In this document: positions 1 through 12,297 of the stretch, in pieces | Layout: every line of letters begins with the position of its first letter | Numbering within the stretch: the first letter of the stretch is position 1 | DNA from: Oxytricha trifallax | Lineage: Eukaryota; Ciliophora; Spirotrichea; Sporadotrichida; Oxytrichidae | Direction of reading: 5' to 3' | NCBI GenBank assembly: GCA_000711775.1 | Contig: ARYC01001259.1 | Span: 27,026 to 91,025, forward strand | Length of the DNA stretch: 64,000 bases | Made by a program: the position numbers and the translations under genes | The notes under the pieces: model-generated | Told to the model about the DNA's origin: nothing | The model's database searches: none | Seen by the model: only the letters and a program-made list of their open reading frames with translations

Positions 1-90
1 TTATATATTACTTTTTATAGAAACTAAATGTCATAATTAATAAAAGCATTTAAAATTAATTTATTTGATATTGATAATTAATATAATTAA

Positions 91-129
91 GGTACTCTAC
101 CGCAAAACAGTCAAATGCGGTAGAGTACC
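91..129. repeat. 39-bp perfect-arm palindrome, copy 1
   Basis: The arms GGTACTCTACCGCA and TGCGGTAGAGTACC pair over 14 bases around an 11-base loop. A near-identical palindrome occurs in opposite orientation at 50729-50768. Both sit in plain AT-rich DNA and neither is part of a recognised TIR. The function is unknown. Confidence 0.85.
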
Positions 130-204
130 TAAAAATATATAAATATTAATATAAATACAGAGAAATGTGTTATCTTGATTAAATTAATTAATCTACCTAT
201 AATT

Positions 205-701
205 ATGCAATTTTAGCTAAATGTTTGCAAAGGCATTGAAGAGCTGCATAATTTAGGATATGTTAATAGAGACTTAAAGCCTGAAAATATTATGCTTGAC
301 TTTTCACCTCTCAGAGTGGTAATAATTGATTTCAATAGATCATAGAGAGTTGAAGCTTCAGGACTTGGCAACGTGTATGGTACTCCTGGATACTTTCCAG
401 AAAGGGAGGACTGGAGAGATGGTGACATTAAGTGGGATATATGGGCTCTAGCAGTAATAATTGCTGAATGCTATTTGGCAAGATATAAAACTATAGCTGC
501 AAGAGAGAGAAAGATTCAAAGCAGAGGATACAGCAATATCTAGACTAGAAAAAGATAAAAGGTAGAATGAAAGATATAGCTGAGTAGATAATCATTAAGC
601 CTAACAACAGAGCTGACCATACTATAGACTAAATTGTAAATTGGATAGGAGAAATGAAGTTTAGAAAAATGCCTCATGATGCCAAAGTACTGTTTGAGTG
701 A
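205..701 (+). pseudogene. TBE-type protein kinase, C-terminal remnant
   Basis: With TAA/TAG as Gln the plus strand encodes the C-terminal half of a Ser/Thr-kinase-like domain related to the kinase part of the TBE 57-kDa protein. Visible motifs are ELHNLGYVNRDLKPENIML, the DFG-equivalent DFNRS and GTPGYFPERE. The catalytic-loop His is replaced: NRD instead of HRD. The N-lobe and the zinc fingers are absent. After about position 540 the frame changes more than once; the last readable stretch ends in VLFE and a TGA at 699-701. The C-terminus points at the G4T4 terminal repeat about 140 bp downstream, the same arrangement as in the complete TBEs here but in reverse orientation. It is a decayed copy, quite diverged from the copies at 18.3 and 35.7 kb. 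Confidence 0.8.
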
Positions 702-721
702 ATAGTAAAAAAAAACACCTG

Positions 722-861
722 TATTACAAACTAATTTACATTACATATAAACCCTAAACCCCTTCATAAACCCTATTAAAACCCTAATAAAGCATGCTTA
801 AATAGTCTACTTTTATCAATCAAAAACTCAATCAAACTACTGAAGGGGTTTTGGGGTTTTG
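722..861. repeat. TBE terminal repeat with G4T4 end
   Basis: The stretch contains degenerate AACCCTAA blocks and ends in GGGGTTTTGGGGTTTTG, the spirotrich telomere repeat that gives telomere-bearing elements their name. A closely similar 137-bp sequence lies at 41261-41397. Together they define a terminal-repeat subfamily different from the ends at 18115, 35588, 39665, 41676 and 62480. Confidence 0.85.
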
Positions 862-1072
862 AGGTTTTGATTATATAACACTCGCAGAAAGACAATGTGA
901 GCAGAGAAGTCAGCGCAATAATAGAGAATTTAGAAGAAAAGTGAGATAGTTCTATAATAATTTAAAGCTAAGTATATTTCATTCTCAAAGCATCACATAG
1001 ATAAATTTGTAATATTTAAACTATTATAATGGTTTAATGAATTCCAAAAGTCATTAATACACGAAATTTGAT

Positions 1073-1268
1073 TTGACAGGTGTCAAATGTGTCAATTTTC
1101 AGTAAACACTTTAATATATTAAATTAAATCATATTAGCTTTTAAATAAATGTTATAGAGAAGGAATTAGGCTATTTAACATAAACCTTCTGTCAAATGTG
1201 TCAAATCTGTCAAATTACCCTATAATACACTGGAGATATTAGGTTATTTATGTGTCAAATGTGTCAAA
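1073..1268. repeat. Scattered TGTCAAATG motifs
   Basis: The nonamer TGTCAAATG or a one-base variant recurs about seven times in 200 bp, in clusters around 1076-1100, 1190-1220 and 1250-1270. The rest of 862-1960 is AT-rich with no recognisable gene. Confidence 0.6.
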
Positions 1269-1974
1269 TAGCTTTCTAATAATTCTTGTTCGAATCAAAC
1301 TGGAAGCCAAAGTAGCCAGGATGCTCAATCATTTAATGGTAAGTCACACTAATCAAATTCAATCTATAAACCTGTCTAATATATGGTAGTTAACATTTAT
1401 TAGAATTTAAATATTAATTTATTTTTGCAATTTCCCCGATTCAATTATACTTTAACAATAATGCTTAAATAAATCATATGGCCTAAGGAACTAATGAATT
1501 CATATATTTCAGATATAAAAACTATTAAAATAGTAAAGAAAAGTCCCTATAAATAAATCAATAAAATATGATCCAAACAACATACTTGAGTTGATTGATT
1601 CTGGGTGCATGATCAATTAAAAGTTAAGTAAACTTATTTTCATTTTAGTATTCTAAATCTCAAATCCCTTCAATAGTTTACTAAATTATTGATTGATATA
1701 AGGTAGTAATAAACTAATACTTTATAAAGGTTTTAAGAAAGTTTAAGTAAAGGTTTATGTTTTAAATGTTAGTAATTTAAGCGAGTATAATAAGCAAGAT
1801 TTTAAAAATATTTCAAACAAACTTAAGATTAGAGTCATGTGGCATTTCTCACAACTTTATATATCTTATGAAATTTTTAATGGTGTTGTAGTAACTTAAT
1901 TCCCTTACTTTGCTTTATTATAGCTGTAAAGGCAAGTCCTCATAGGACTCCATTAATAATACATATCTAAATAT

Positions 1975-2330
1975 TATTTGATTTTTACTAAAAATCTCTT
2001 TCTCTTCTCTACAATTAAAGTGATCATTCCAAAGCATTTCTTATTCTAAAATTATTGCTGCTAGTGCCCATATATTCTACTCAATGTCACTTACATTCCA
2101 TTCTTTTCTCACTAGAAAGTTCCCAAAAGAGCTTTATAAAATTTCTAGGGGAGAAGCCTATACTCTCTGAGCTCCATTGAATAAATAATATATACTTTTA
2201 TATGCTGAAAGTCAAGCATGATACTTTTAGTCTTTAACTCTTTGTGAACTTAACAAAGTTTGGGAAGCTCTGCGATTCCATCAACTATCTGCTTCTCAAT
2301 CTATCTAATTTATCTTTGATATGTATTTTC
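1975..2330 (-). pseudogene. TBE-type kinase, heavily decayed
   Basis: Minus-strand translation gives FHKELKTKSIMLDF where intact copies have VHRDLKPENIMLNL, then after frame changes DIEQNIWALAAIILEQEML, matching WDVWAVAAIILECDME of the copy at 18.5 kb. The catalytic HRD and PEN residues are lost and there are several frameshifts. No terminal repeat was found next to it, so this is an old isolated remnant. Confidence 0.7.
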
Positions 2331-2334
2331 AGAT

Positions 2335-3330
2335 AAAATTTTCTTTAAATAATTTTTAGTATGTGAAGCTTTTAATCTATACAATTTTTTTTCTAATTAA
2401 AATGTAATTAAGTTAAAGTATGTACCTACAATCTTTTAGTTTTTCCTTTTAAACAATTTAATACTCATTTTAAAAATCCATTTAAATAATTTTCATCAGT
2501 AAAGAAGTAATTGAAAGGATAAATTTTATATAAGCATACAAGTCATCTGGGATGACTCTCTTTTAATTTTATCCTCAAAATTGAGGTAGCTTTAAGACAT
2601 TTCTCTATGTCAATAATTTTAAAATAGGAGTGTAATTTAGAAAAGGTTTTAGTTAATATTATACTTAACATATTCGAATTGTAACATCAATAAATCAAAT
2701 CTATGTAATCACTAAACTCAACTAACCCCCCAAAACTCTCATATGATTGCTTAAAATACAAATTTAAAATCTTAAACTTATTTAAATTATAATTAAATTC
2801 AAATAAATTATAAAATAGTTCCTACTTTTTATCAATCAAACTCCTGTAGGAGTTTGTGGTATTTATTATCAATCAATGCAATAGTAATGAATTGTATAAA
2901 GAGTATAAACTATCAAGAAAATCATTGCTAAAATTATATCTATATTTAGTTTGTTACTTGAATTATTATGTTACAAACACCAATTGCTAAATATTTTAAT
3001 AATCATAGAGGATTATTACCAGGCAAACAGTGTTGTAGTGTTCATAACTAGACTATAATGAATTAATGCTAAATAATGTAATATAATTTTTGAAGGAATA
3101 TATAATTATAGGGATAGCTAGGATCATGCAGAAGATCTTAAGGACATGCCAGTTTTCAAGCTTGTGATCAAAACTAATTAGTTTTATTATGAGTAATTAT
3201 TGTTGCTGAAGTACCCTTAATATTAGCCATTAAAGCCATATTAAATTAAATATTAAGTTTATTTCATGGAATAATAATTAAGTAAAAAAAGTATTGTTGT
3301 ATTTAAAATTTAAATTTCAGTAAATATAAA
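2335..3330. other. AT-rich stretch without a recognised gene
   Basis: No coding frame stands out on either strand with TAA/TAG read as Gln. It could be IES or intergenic germline DNA. Confidence 0.5.
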
Positions 3331-3334
3331 ATTA

Positions 3335-3499
3335 CCAGTTAAAACCACCTTGGTTATACTGAACAGGGTAGGTATTGATGGGTTGAGGTTGGTTGTGGAT
3401 GTACTAATCTTGCTGTGATAAAGGGGCATAGCCAGCTCCTTCAGAATAGTTGTCTGTGTTTATGACAGGGTTTTAATACTGCTGTTGCTAAGGATTCAT
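3335..3499 (-). CDS. Pro/Gln/Asn-rich coding segment (possible first MDS)
   Basis: The minus strand reads 55 codons from an ATG, starting MNPQQQQYQNPVINTDNY and ending QYNQGGFNW, with many Gln residues encoded by TAA/TAG. Composition differs sharply from the surrounding AT-rich DNA. The segment ends right before a GTAATT that could be a splice donor, or at an MDS/IES border. Similar short Pro/Gln segments lie at 4864-4938, 5215-5310, 7425-7485 and 7928-8000, and a sister N-terminus (MQMNPNQQNQPP) at 15827-16030. I infer macronucleus-destined pieces of one or two low-complexity proteins. No domain is recognised. Confidence 0.55.
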
Positions 3500-4399
3500 C
3501 TTATTTATTATACAATAATATTCTCATTAAAATAATTTCAATAATCTTCAAGAGATAATTAATTATTATAATTATTCATATTAAGAATCTATTTAAATAA
3601 AGAAGTAAAGTGGTCTAAAAATATATTTATTCACTAATTATCTCTCACTCTTTCTTACCTTTAAAATGATTTATAAAAATGTCAATTTTATAAATATAAT
3701 TGGAATTATTATTTTTAAATTATTAGTTATAGTTTATAAACTAAAGATTCTTTATTTAATTTAATATTTGCTTTTAAAAATTACAAAACCAATAATTTGT
3801 TAAATATATTGAAATTACCTAATTTTCAATTAAGCTGTGATTTCAGTTATTACAGACTTCAATATCAATGAAATTAAAAAAGTTAAAAGAATTAATTTCT
3901 CTCAATATTTCCATTTAAAAAAGAAATCAAATATTCTATTTTTTTGTTTAAAGTTCAAATTTTTAATTCATATTGTGATAATATTTTGAAAATGTTATTG
4001 GATGTGAAAGATTTAGATTTGATTGTTGAATTTATAATAACTACTAAAGAACAGATATATGTATCAGAGATAATAGTTATGAAATTAGATCAGATTCATA
4101 CTGCCTTGTCCTAAAGATTTATTTTAGTAAATATATAAGGATTATTAATTTTAAGATCAGTGTTTAAATTATAAATAAATTTTACTTGAGCAACTAATTA
4201 TATATATAAGAGTATTTTAAACTTATTGATCTGATGTTATTTGCATTGGATTTAATTAATAAATATAGTAAATTCATATAGTGAGGTAGATTAACTTGCT
4301 AAGGCATATAATACTGAGGCTACTACTGATATTAATTAATCTTGATTTATTTTAAAATCTGTCATTTCATTAATAAAAATTCAATATTAAATAACCAAA

Positions 4400-4403
<4 letters not shown>

Positions 4404-4455
<52 letters not shown>
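4404..4455. repeat. (TA)26 microsatellite
   Basis: It is an uninterrupted alternation of T and A over 52 bases. The flanks (3500-4860) are AT-rich with no gene seen. Confidence 0.98.
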
Positions 4456-4457
<2 letters not shown>

Positions 4458-4863
4458 ATATTAATAAATAAATGGGCAAAATTTGAACTTGCTATGTAGT
4501 GGCAGCATTAATCAAGACAGGTTAGTATTAGAACTGTTATCGCTTATGTAGATTTTACTCTGAGAATTTAAAAATAGCATTAGTTACTAAACATTAAAAT
4601 TAAATTAAGATGATTATGTTTGATAATCTTTTATGATATCTAAATTTTACAATTGATAGAAAAAGCCGACATTATTATAACCGCAAAATATATAGATTTT
4701 TATTATTACTTAAACATAAATAATTTCTTCTCCAATAACTTCAAATAAATAAATTAATATTGGATCACCACATCAAGAGATTAATTGATGAAAATAATGA
4801 CATTACTATATAATTTTAATATTTATTTATAGTGGCAATATTATGATTAAGGATTCAATATAA

Positions 4864-4938
4864 AATTTGAATGAGCTCCTTAGTAAACTGGCTGTACTTG
4901 TTAGACTAAAGGCTGTTGCATCTGACTATTGCTATCGA
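4864..4938 (-). CDS. Short Pro/Gln-rich coding segment
   Basis: The minus strand reads SQMQQPLVQQVQPVYQGAH, using TAA/TAG for several Gln. It has the same compositional style as the segment at 3335-3499 and is flanked on both sides by AT-rich DNA. Borders are approximate. Low complexity makes coincidence possible. Confidence 0.4.
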
Positions 4939-5214
4939 TTAAAAGTTAAATTATATTAAATAAATAACTTAAATTAGTAACGTTCTTTTATTAAAATGAT
5001 TTAAGTAAAACATAATCAATCTCAAAATAATATGATTTAACTTAAGTAATAGCAAACTAATTTTGCTATGCCAAGATTGGATAAATAGAGTTGATTCAAA
5101 ATAAATTATATTTTATTGATTTCAATAATGGCTAAATTTAAAAATATTTTTAATATCTAATTAACGAATACCATATAATAATATGTGAAATAATTTTATT
5201 TTTTATAGGATATT

Positions 5215-5310
5215 TGATTAACTGAAGTTGGATTATATGCTTGATTAATTGGTTAATGTTGCATATTTTGATATTGATCATTGCAATGGCTATTTTGCTT
5301 CTTCTCACTT
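5215..5310 (-). CDS. Short Gln/Asn-rich coding segment
   Basis: One minus-strand frame reads QYQNMQHQPINQAYNPTSV, resembling the other Pro/Gln segments of this region. The other frames are also open, so the assignment rests only on composition. Confidence 0.35.
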
Positions 5311-6149
5311 CTGACGCAAATAATGAAGAGAATTCAATATATGTTTTACTACTAAACCAAAACAATTTTTTCTATAGAACAATTTAAATAAATTAACTAA
5401 TTGCACTCACAATATCAAAAATTTCCTTAGTGATCAAGATTCAACATAAAATTAGGAGAATAAAATTTTAAGTTATATATTTTTATTGTTAGTAAAACAA
5501 TTTCTATTATAAAATTGAAGAGAAATAAATTAATTAGCTAAGATATATTTTGATAATTTGTGAAGTACATTTTAATTGTAATTATTTATACCATGTCTAA
5601 CTCAATCAAAGATAATTAATTAATATTAGATTCTTATTTAATAGATTTTTAAAGCATTGTAACACTATTTACAATTAATAATTTAGATTTTAGACATTTT
5701 TTCTATAAGCTTTCTTAAGTATATTTAATCACACTTAATATCTAAATTTAATTGAATTTTACAAATGCTCTCAAAATTAATTTCAAAATTTTAACCATAA
5801 TTTATTTGTCTCTAATATAGTATCTTTCTATAAACATAATTATAGAATCAATGAAAATTGTAAACAGTAATTTAATTGACTTTCAAGAGAAAATTGGCAT
5901 ATTTGATTTATTATTATATTTTTATGAAGTTAAGACAAATCAAATTTAAAAATCAAAGAATAATTTTATTAGGAATTTAAAAGCTTTATTTACTTAAAAT
6001 ATTTATCTCGTTATTTGAAGACAATTTTATTTTTGTTTGCAATTAATCAGTTAAATTTATTATTTCTTCTATGATGTGTTTAATGAGTAATCTCAATTAA
6101 TTTTAACATATCACTTATTAACTAAATCAAACCATCAACTTAAGTCGAT

Positions 6150-6255
6150 ACGTATTTCAGAATGAGTTGACGTGGCAATGCCTGATTCCTGGATTAGAAT
6201 CCTGAAGACTAAAAACTCCGTAAAAACTGATCAGCCTCCCAGTATCATCTGCCCC
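6150..6255. other. GC-richer island, coding strand unclear
   Basis: This is about 100 bp of balanced composition inside an AT-rich region (5310-7420). Both strands stay open: minus MGADDTGRLISFYGVF, ending in TGA after about 35 codons, and plus AMPDSWIRILKTKNSV. It may be an isolated macronucleus-destined segment. Confidence 0.3.
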
Positions 6256-7424
6256 CATAATCTTTCAACTATGATGAAAAATTTTAATATGTCATTTTTA
6301 GATAGTTTATTTTATGTACATATATTTGCTAAATAATTTTGACATCTCTTATCACATTAAAAATTATCAATTTCCCGAGATATAATTTGATAATTTCAAT
6401 TTGATTTATTCGCTCCCTATATTTTAAATTATTAAAATAAATTCCTGATTAACCTCTTGTATAACTGTTGTAATAATAGTAGTAGTTATTGATATTAACC
6501 AGACTGTAGATAAAGTAAATGAAGTATAGAGTTTGCACTAGTGAACTGTATGCAAAATTAATTATTAGAATTTTTTAATATAATCAAATTAAATTTTGCA
6601 ATAATCACAGTAGATCCCTTAAGCATGTTGACTTTTGACTGGCCACTAATTAAAATCATAAAACTATAGATTTATTTTAATAGCATGGTATATAATAGTA
6701 AGGATGCTAAAGGTTGTAAGTATCACCTTTAAGTTATATTAACTATAAATTAGATTAAATTAATACCAACAAGTGTTGATTATATTGAAATAGAATATTG
6801 CCTGTAAGCACCAAGCTATAAATATTTAATACTTGAGAATAATTTGATGTAATTGTTTTAAAAACGCAGACGAGCAATTGAACTATCTTCAAAGTATACC
6901 ATTACTTAATAAAAAAAATAAATTATATATTGCGCAAATATTTTAAGTTTTATTATGAAAATTTAATTACTATGGTTCATTTTAGGCATTTTAAAGGAAA
7001 AATATTATTAACTAATTCTTATAAATAACTTTTTTATTGAATTCTGTTGGAATTTAATGATTAATTTAATATCATTATTTACTCTTTAATCTGTCATTAA
7101 ATTATATTTACGAGCCTCTCAATTATTTAATGGAAAGTTAAATTATATATACGAACATCTTTTAAAACACTTGATTTCAACTAGAAATAAATAAAACTTA
7201 GATCTAAACATATTCCTAACAATTTTAAATGTCATTCAAATTGATGTATATTTTATTTTTAACAAATATCACGATTCAATGTTTTATAAGAATCTATTAA
7301 TGATCATTGTAGAAAAGGTTTTATTAACTAAAATATATACAGGTTGCATTAACTTTAACTTAATTTAATCTTAAACATAAATTTGATAGATTATTAATAT
7401 TAATTCCTGTTAATATTAAAGCTT

Positions 7425-7485
7425 TAATTGCTTGGGTCTTGGAGAGGAATAGGTTCATAGCCAGGTTGAATCATTGATTGCTCAC
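7425..7485 (-). CDS. Short Pro/Gln-rich coding segment
   Basis: The minus strand reads CEQSMIQPGYEPIPLQDPSN, bordered by AT-rich DNA. It fits the series of Pro/Gln segments on this strand between 3.3 and 8.0 kb. Confidence 0.35.
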
Positions 7486-7927
7486 ATAGATTTTAAATAA
7501 ATAACATTAATTGATAATAAATAGTAATTATATAATAATTGATATTTTATATTTTCAGATGAATTTATGTTTTAATACATTTACTGATTAGAATTCATGC
7601 TAATTATTAAATCTATAAATATTTTAAGAATACATTCGATCAGGAAAAGTTGATTTTTTAATTAATTATTCCAATATTAGATTTGAATATTAAAATTTTT
7701 TTTAAATTTGATTTATTACATATCAAAAATGGCTTACGTTAACTATATTAGTTTGAATTTCAGAAATGCTTATTTTCTTTGTAATTTTCTACTTTTTTAA
7801 GAATTTTGGTGTTTAATATATGATCTTGCTCCATTTGATTCATACTTATATCCATTAAGTAATTCATAAGTATCTCCTAAATTACAATAATTATATTTAA
7901 TTTCCCACAATTTCTTTGAAAAACTTA

Positions 7928-8000
7928 CCTGCCACTATTTTGGTGCTGCTGTAGTCCTAGTTTGAAGTTAAAATTCTGAATCAATTCTGTGTCGATAATA
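7928..8000 (-). CDS. Short coding segment ending at a GTAAG
   Basis: The minus strand reads ELIQNFNFKLGLQQHQNSGR and then meets GGTAAGTTT, a good splice donor. It is probably an exon or MDS of the same low-complexity gene family. Confidence is low because it is short. Confidence 0.35.
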
Positions 8001-8603
8001 ATTATTTTTAATTATATTTTTGCAAGATTTTTTTTCAAATTTGTAGTCATTATATTGCGACTTTTAAATTTTGACAGTGGTTTTTATTGGTAAAATATAG
8101 TTATCTTATAGTCCAAAAGAGTTTAATTTGTTATCGTGGTTTGCTCATAATAAAAAACACTCATTCCCTAGGTTTATTCATAAATATTGTCATTGTAAAG
8201 TCCAGCTAATTTAAGAAATAAACAACATAATTTAATTAAATTCAAATTTTAAGTTTCATTGAATTTCCTAATGGCCATTATTTAAATAATTTTATTTTCC
8301 CTTATCAATTGAATTCTTATAAAATTATTTAAAATAAATATAAGAATTAAAATGAAGATGTTAAGGAATACAAAATATATTATAATTTCTTACTATTCTA
8401 TCCTATTTATAGTTAGATTAATGTCATTATTTTTCGTTAAAATACTCAAATCTCAATTGATGTTTGTATTATTTTAAAATAACAAATTCGTTAAGACTAT
8501 GAATTTACTTAAACTAATTTAAAAAAGAATTGAGAATTTTAATTTCTCATAAATAATTACCTTTTGAAATTAAATTTTAATAAGTAAAAATAATCTCTAT
8601 TTG

Positions 8604-10092
8604 ATGTGTGTTCCGACCGAGACCAGTACCCCACCGTATCCCTCTTCTAAAAAATACCCCCTTCACACCCGTAGACCCCGTACCCTCCATTCCCCCGTAC
8701 CCTCCATACCCCCCATTCCCCCCTTAAAATCCCTCATTTCATATGAAATTTTTTATCCACGCAGTCTGAATCGATTTCCTTCATGACATCTCGTCATCAT
8801 ATATAGATAATTTTTTATATGAAATATCATAAATTTTTGAAAATTTATTTTTTGCTTATTAACCCATAATAGCATATTAATTTCAATTTTTTTAATTTTT
8901 CAACGCTCACCATTATTTTTCTGAGTACATACTCTCATAGGAAATTATTTATTTTATGAGTAACACATTAATAATCATAATTATATATTAAAATGATAAT
9001 TATTTATAAAGTACTAGATATAATTCTTAACAACTTTGGTTAATGGACCCTACGATGGGCCGCTAAATGTTTTTTCTATATTTTTTTAAATGTTCTAAAA
9101 ATCATTAAAACATCAAAGGAACATGTCATAAGTCATTCAAAAGCTCCCTTACGACTTTTAAAAGAAGTCTATAACAACAAAAATTAGAATATCAATAAAA
9201 TCATAAAATACATAGAATTTGAATTAATATTACTAATTTTATTTAGTATGTTATGATTATTATATTTATTTTTTCACAATTTATATTCTAATATCATGAT
9301 TAGTTGTTATAATTGCTTCAAATATAATCATTTAGCTTACTGATCTATAAGATTACATATAATATTAATGTTTTGAAGCAATTATAACAACTAATCATGA
9401 TATTAGAATATAAATTTGTGAAAAAATAAATATAATAATCATAACATACTAAATAAAATTAGTAATATTAATTCAAAATTCTATGTATTTTATGATTTTA
9501 TTGATATTCTAATTTTTGTTGTTATAGACTTCTTTTAAAAGTCGTAAGGGAGCTTTTGAATGACTTATGACATGTTCCTTTGATGTTTTAATGATTTTTA
9601 GAACATTTAAAAAAATATAGAAAAAACATTTAGCGGCCCATCGTAGGGTCCATTAACCAAAGTTGTTAAGAATTATATCTAGTACTTTATAAATAATTAT
9701 CATTTTAATATATAATTATGATTATTAATGTGTTACTCATAAAATAAATAATTTCCTATGAGAGTATGTACTCAGAAAATAATGGCGAGCGTTGAAAAAT
9801 TAAAAAAAAATGAAATTAATATGCTATTATGGGTTAATAAGCAAAGAATAAATTTTCAAAAATTTATGATATTTCATATAAAAAATTATCTATATATGAT
9901 GACGAGATGTCATGAAGGAAATCGATTCAGACTGCGTGGATAAAAAATTTCATATGAAATGAGGGATTTTAAGGGGGGAATGGGGGGTATGGAGGGTACG
10001 GGGGAATGGAGGGTACGGGGTCTACGGGTGTGAAGGGGGTATTTTTTAGAAGAGGGATACGGTGGGGTACTGGTCTCGGTCGGAACGAGCAT
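8604..10092. mobile_element. 1.49-kb fold-back element with ~720-bp arms
   Basis: The left arm (8604-9322) and right arm (9372-10092) are near-perfect reverse complements around a 49-bp loop. The outer ~170 bp of each arm is C-rich on one strand and G-rich on the other, with runs of four to six G in the right arm (9960-10045). The next bases carry a palindromic TTTCATATGAAA. The inner arm is AT-rich. No protein gene is convincing: short frames exist in both arms but are mirror copies of each other. The near identity of the arms implies recent formation or correction. A degenerate single-arm relative lies at 51700-51830. Confidence 0.9.
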
Positions 10093-11365
10093 AGTGATAT
10101 AAAACTCTTAGCTATTAAATAAGAGCATTGATTTATGATACTTATTGTCATTTTTGTTTTTCTGATTGCAAATATTGAATTTAAACCTCATAAAAAACAA
10201 TCTTCTTAACAAGAAAAGTAGATAGTTAAAAGCTTTCAAATTAGTTATAGTATCACGCTATAAAGTAGCCATTAAATATAAATAAGTAATAATTTAATAA
10301 ATTAATTGAAGAGGAGAAGAAAATAAGATTTCGGCTGCATCCCAAAAAATATTCTCTATATGCTTCATCATATAATTGAAAGCTCTATCAGAGAGCAGTA
10401 AACTCAGGCCCATTCAAGTCACTCTATTTACCTTTAACTTTCTAATTAATATTTTATTTAAAATGTATTTATAAATGTCAGCTTCAAAATGGATGAAATA
10501 CTCAATAGTATACACGCTATAATTAAATAATAAATAGCATCATTATAGCAATAATGATGAATAAAGCAATAAATAAATTATTATAAAAATAATTTAAACA
10601 TGAAAATGTTGAGCAATTGAAAAATTTTGTTTATTCATTATAAATTCAAGTAACAATAACCTGTCTTATATTCTAAACCTATATTTGTCCTATATTGGAA
10701 GATTGAAGTTTAAAAATGACTAAGTTACAGGAAAAATGCAAATTTTTACTACAAGGAATTTATATTTTTTTATAGAGATAAATTATTAGAATGAATTGCT
10801 ATAATTTTTTTTCAAAACATAATTTATATTGTGGTTTGTTAATAACAAGTATTAAATTTCATTTAATTAATTGATTTTAAAAACAGAGTTAACTTTTATT
10901 TAAAATAAACTTACCATTAATTCAATTGAACTCTGAATAAATTATTAAGAGCCACATTAAACACGTCAAAACTCAATCAGTAGATTATTTTAGTTTTTTG
11001 TCCACTTTATAAAGTTAATTTCTATCATTCATTTTATAAACTAATCGAACTATATTATCTGAACACTATTTTGGTATAGGAATAATTAAATTCAGCCATT
11101 TCTGTCTTTTTAATTCTTATTTTGGTATGTTACTGAATGTCTTATGCTCTGAAACTTCTCTAGTATTCATTTCTAGGACATATCACATTCTTCAAAATTT
11201 GTCGCTAAAACATTAATACCCTATTGGATATTATCATCTTTTAAACATCTATATTGAAGATAGCTAATGAGCCAAGGATATCTCCATGCAAATGCTATTT
11301 AAATCTATTCCCTAAACTTAAAAATTGCTAAAATTTAAGGTCAGAAAATAATCAATTTAAGTCTA
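10093..11365. other. AT-rich stretch without a recognised gene
   Basis: No coding frame or repeat stands out. Confidence 0.45.
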
Positions 11366-11369
11366 AAAG

Positions 11370-11610
11370 ATTATTTCATAGAAACACCTCTTCTTATTAG
11401 AGGTGACTTTGTAGAACCTCCATTATATAATGTAAAATTCATGAATCAAAGATTCTCTTTGTCCTTACTTTACATCCTTTAGGAAGTAAGAATCTTAGCG
11501 TTTTTTTTTAAAAAAATGATTATTACAGCTACTCTAAGAAAATGACAGTCAAGAATAAAATTTGTTGGCTTAAAATCTCTGTGCACATAATCTAAGTTAT
11601 GAAGCTTTAA
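11370..11610 (-). pseudogene. TBE-type kinase, decayed
   Basis: The minus strand reads LHNLDYVHRDFKPTNFILD, the catalytic loop of the TBE kinase family with Leu>Phe and Glu>Thr changes relative to HRDLKPEN, followed by LRVAVIII where intact copies have LEVVVIDFNRA. The Asp of the DFN motif is lost and homopolymer-associated frameshifts follow. No terminal repeat was found nearby. Confidence 0.7.
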
Positions 11611-12297
11611 TTATTTTTATCAAATATTTTGATAAAGTGACAGATGTTTCAAGATTTTTTGTCTTATAAATAGTTTTTAAAGACAATAGAAGAATAGTGA
11701 GGAGAAGAATTGTTTTTTTAATATATCATTATTGTATAAAGCTCTATCAAAACCTGCATTTTATTTAATATATTGTCGTAGCTTAGTATTCATTGACAAC
11801 TCAATTTGAAATTTAAAGTAGTTGAATGGTCAAATCTTATAAACGAACTGTTATTAGTTATAATTTTTCCTCATTTTTATCATAAGGTTGAGATGATTTT
11901 CAGCTCAACCTATATTTTCCAATTAATAAAGTATTGGAAATGTTCCTTCTATCTTAAGAGTGTATTTCATTATCTCAAAATTTTTTAAATTCTTCCTTCT
12001 CTTAACTCATTTCTCTGAAGAACTCCAAGGGATCTATTTGAATTATTTCAAAGGAAAACCAAACTTGTCTCAGGATGATACACGTAAATAATTTAACAAG
12101 ATGTTCTTTTATTAAGTTGGTAGATGAGTTTTAGTAAGTTACTTTATTTGCTGAGTTCATACCTTTGATTGTTTAATACCCTAGTATTCATGATAAATTA
12201 AAAAATAGTGATAGTAAGAGTTAAATTAAGATTAATTAAAATACTTATTATAACAATAAAAAATGGAAATCTTAAAATAACAGTTTCATCTTTCCAA

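Noticed and set aside
722..861. Interstitial telomere or chromosome end
   Set aside because: The G4T4/C4A4 units are only two to three repeats long and sit in TBE terminal repeats with genes in the expected order; no long telomere tract.
9758..9943. 61-codon plus-strand frame in the right arm of the fold-back element
   Set aside because: The mirrored arm carries the same sequence inverted, there is no protein-like composition, and the frame is short; treated as chance.
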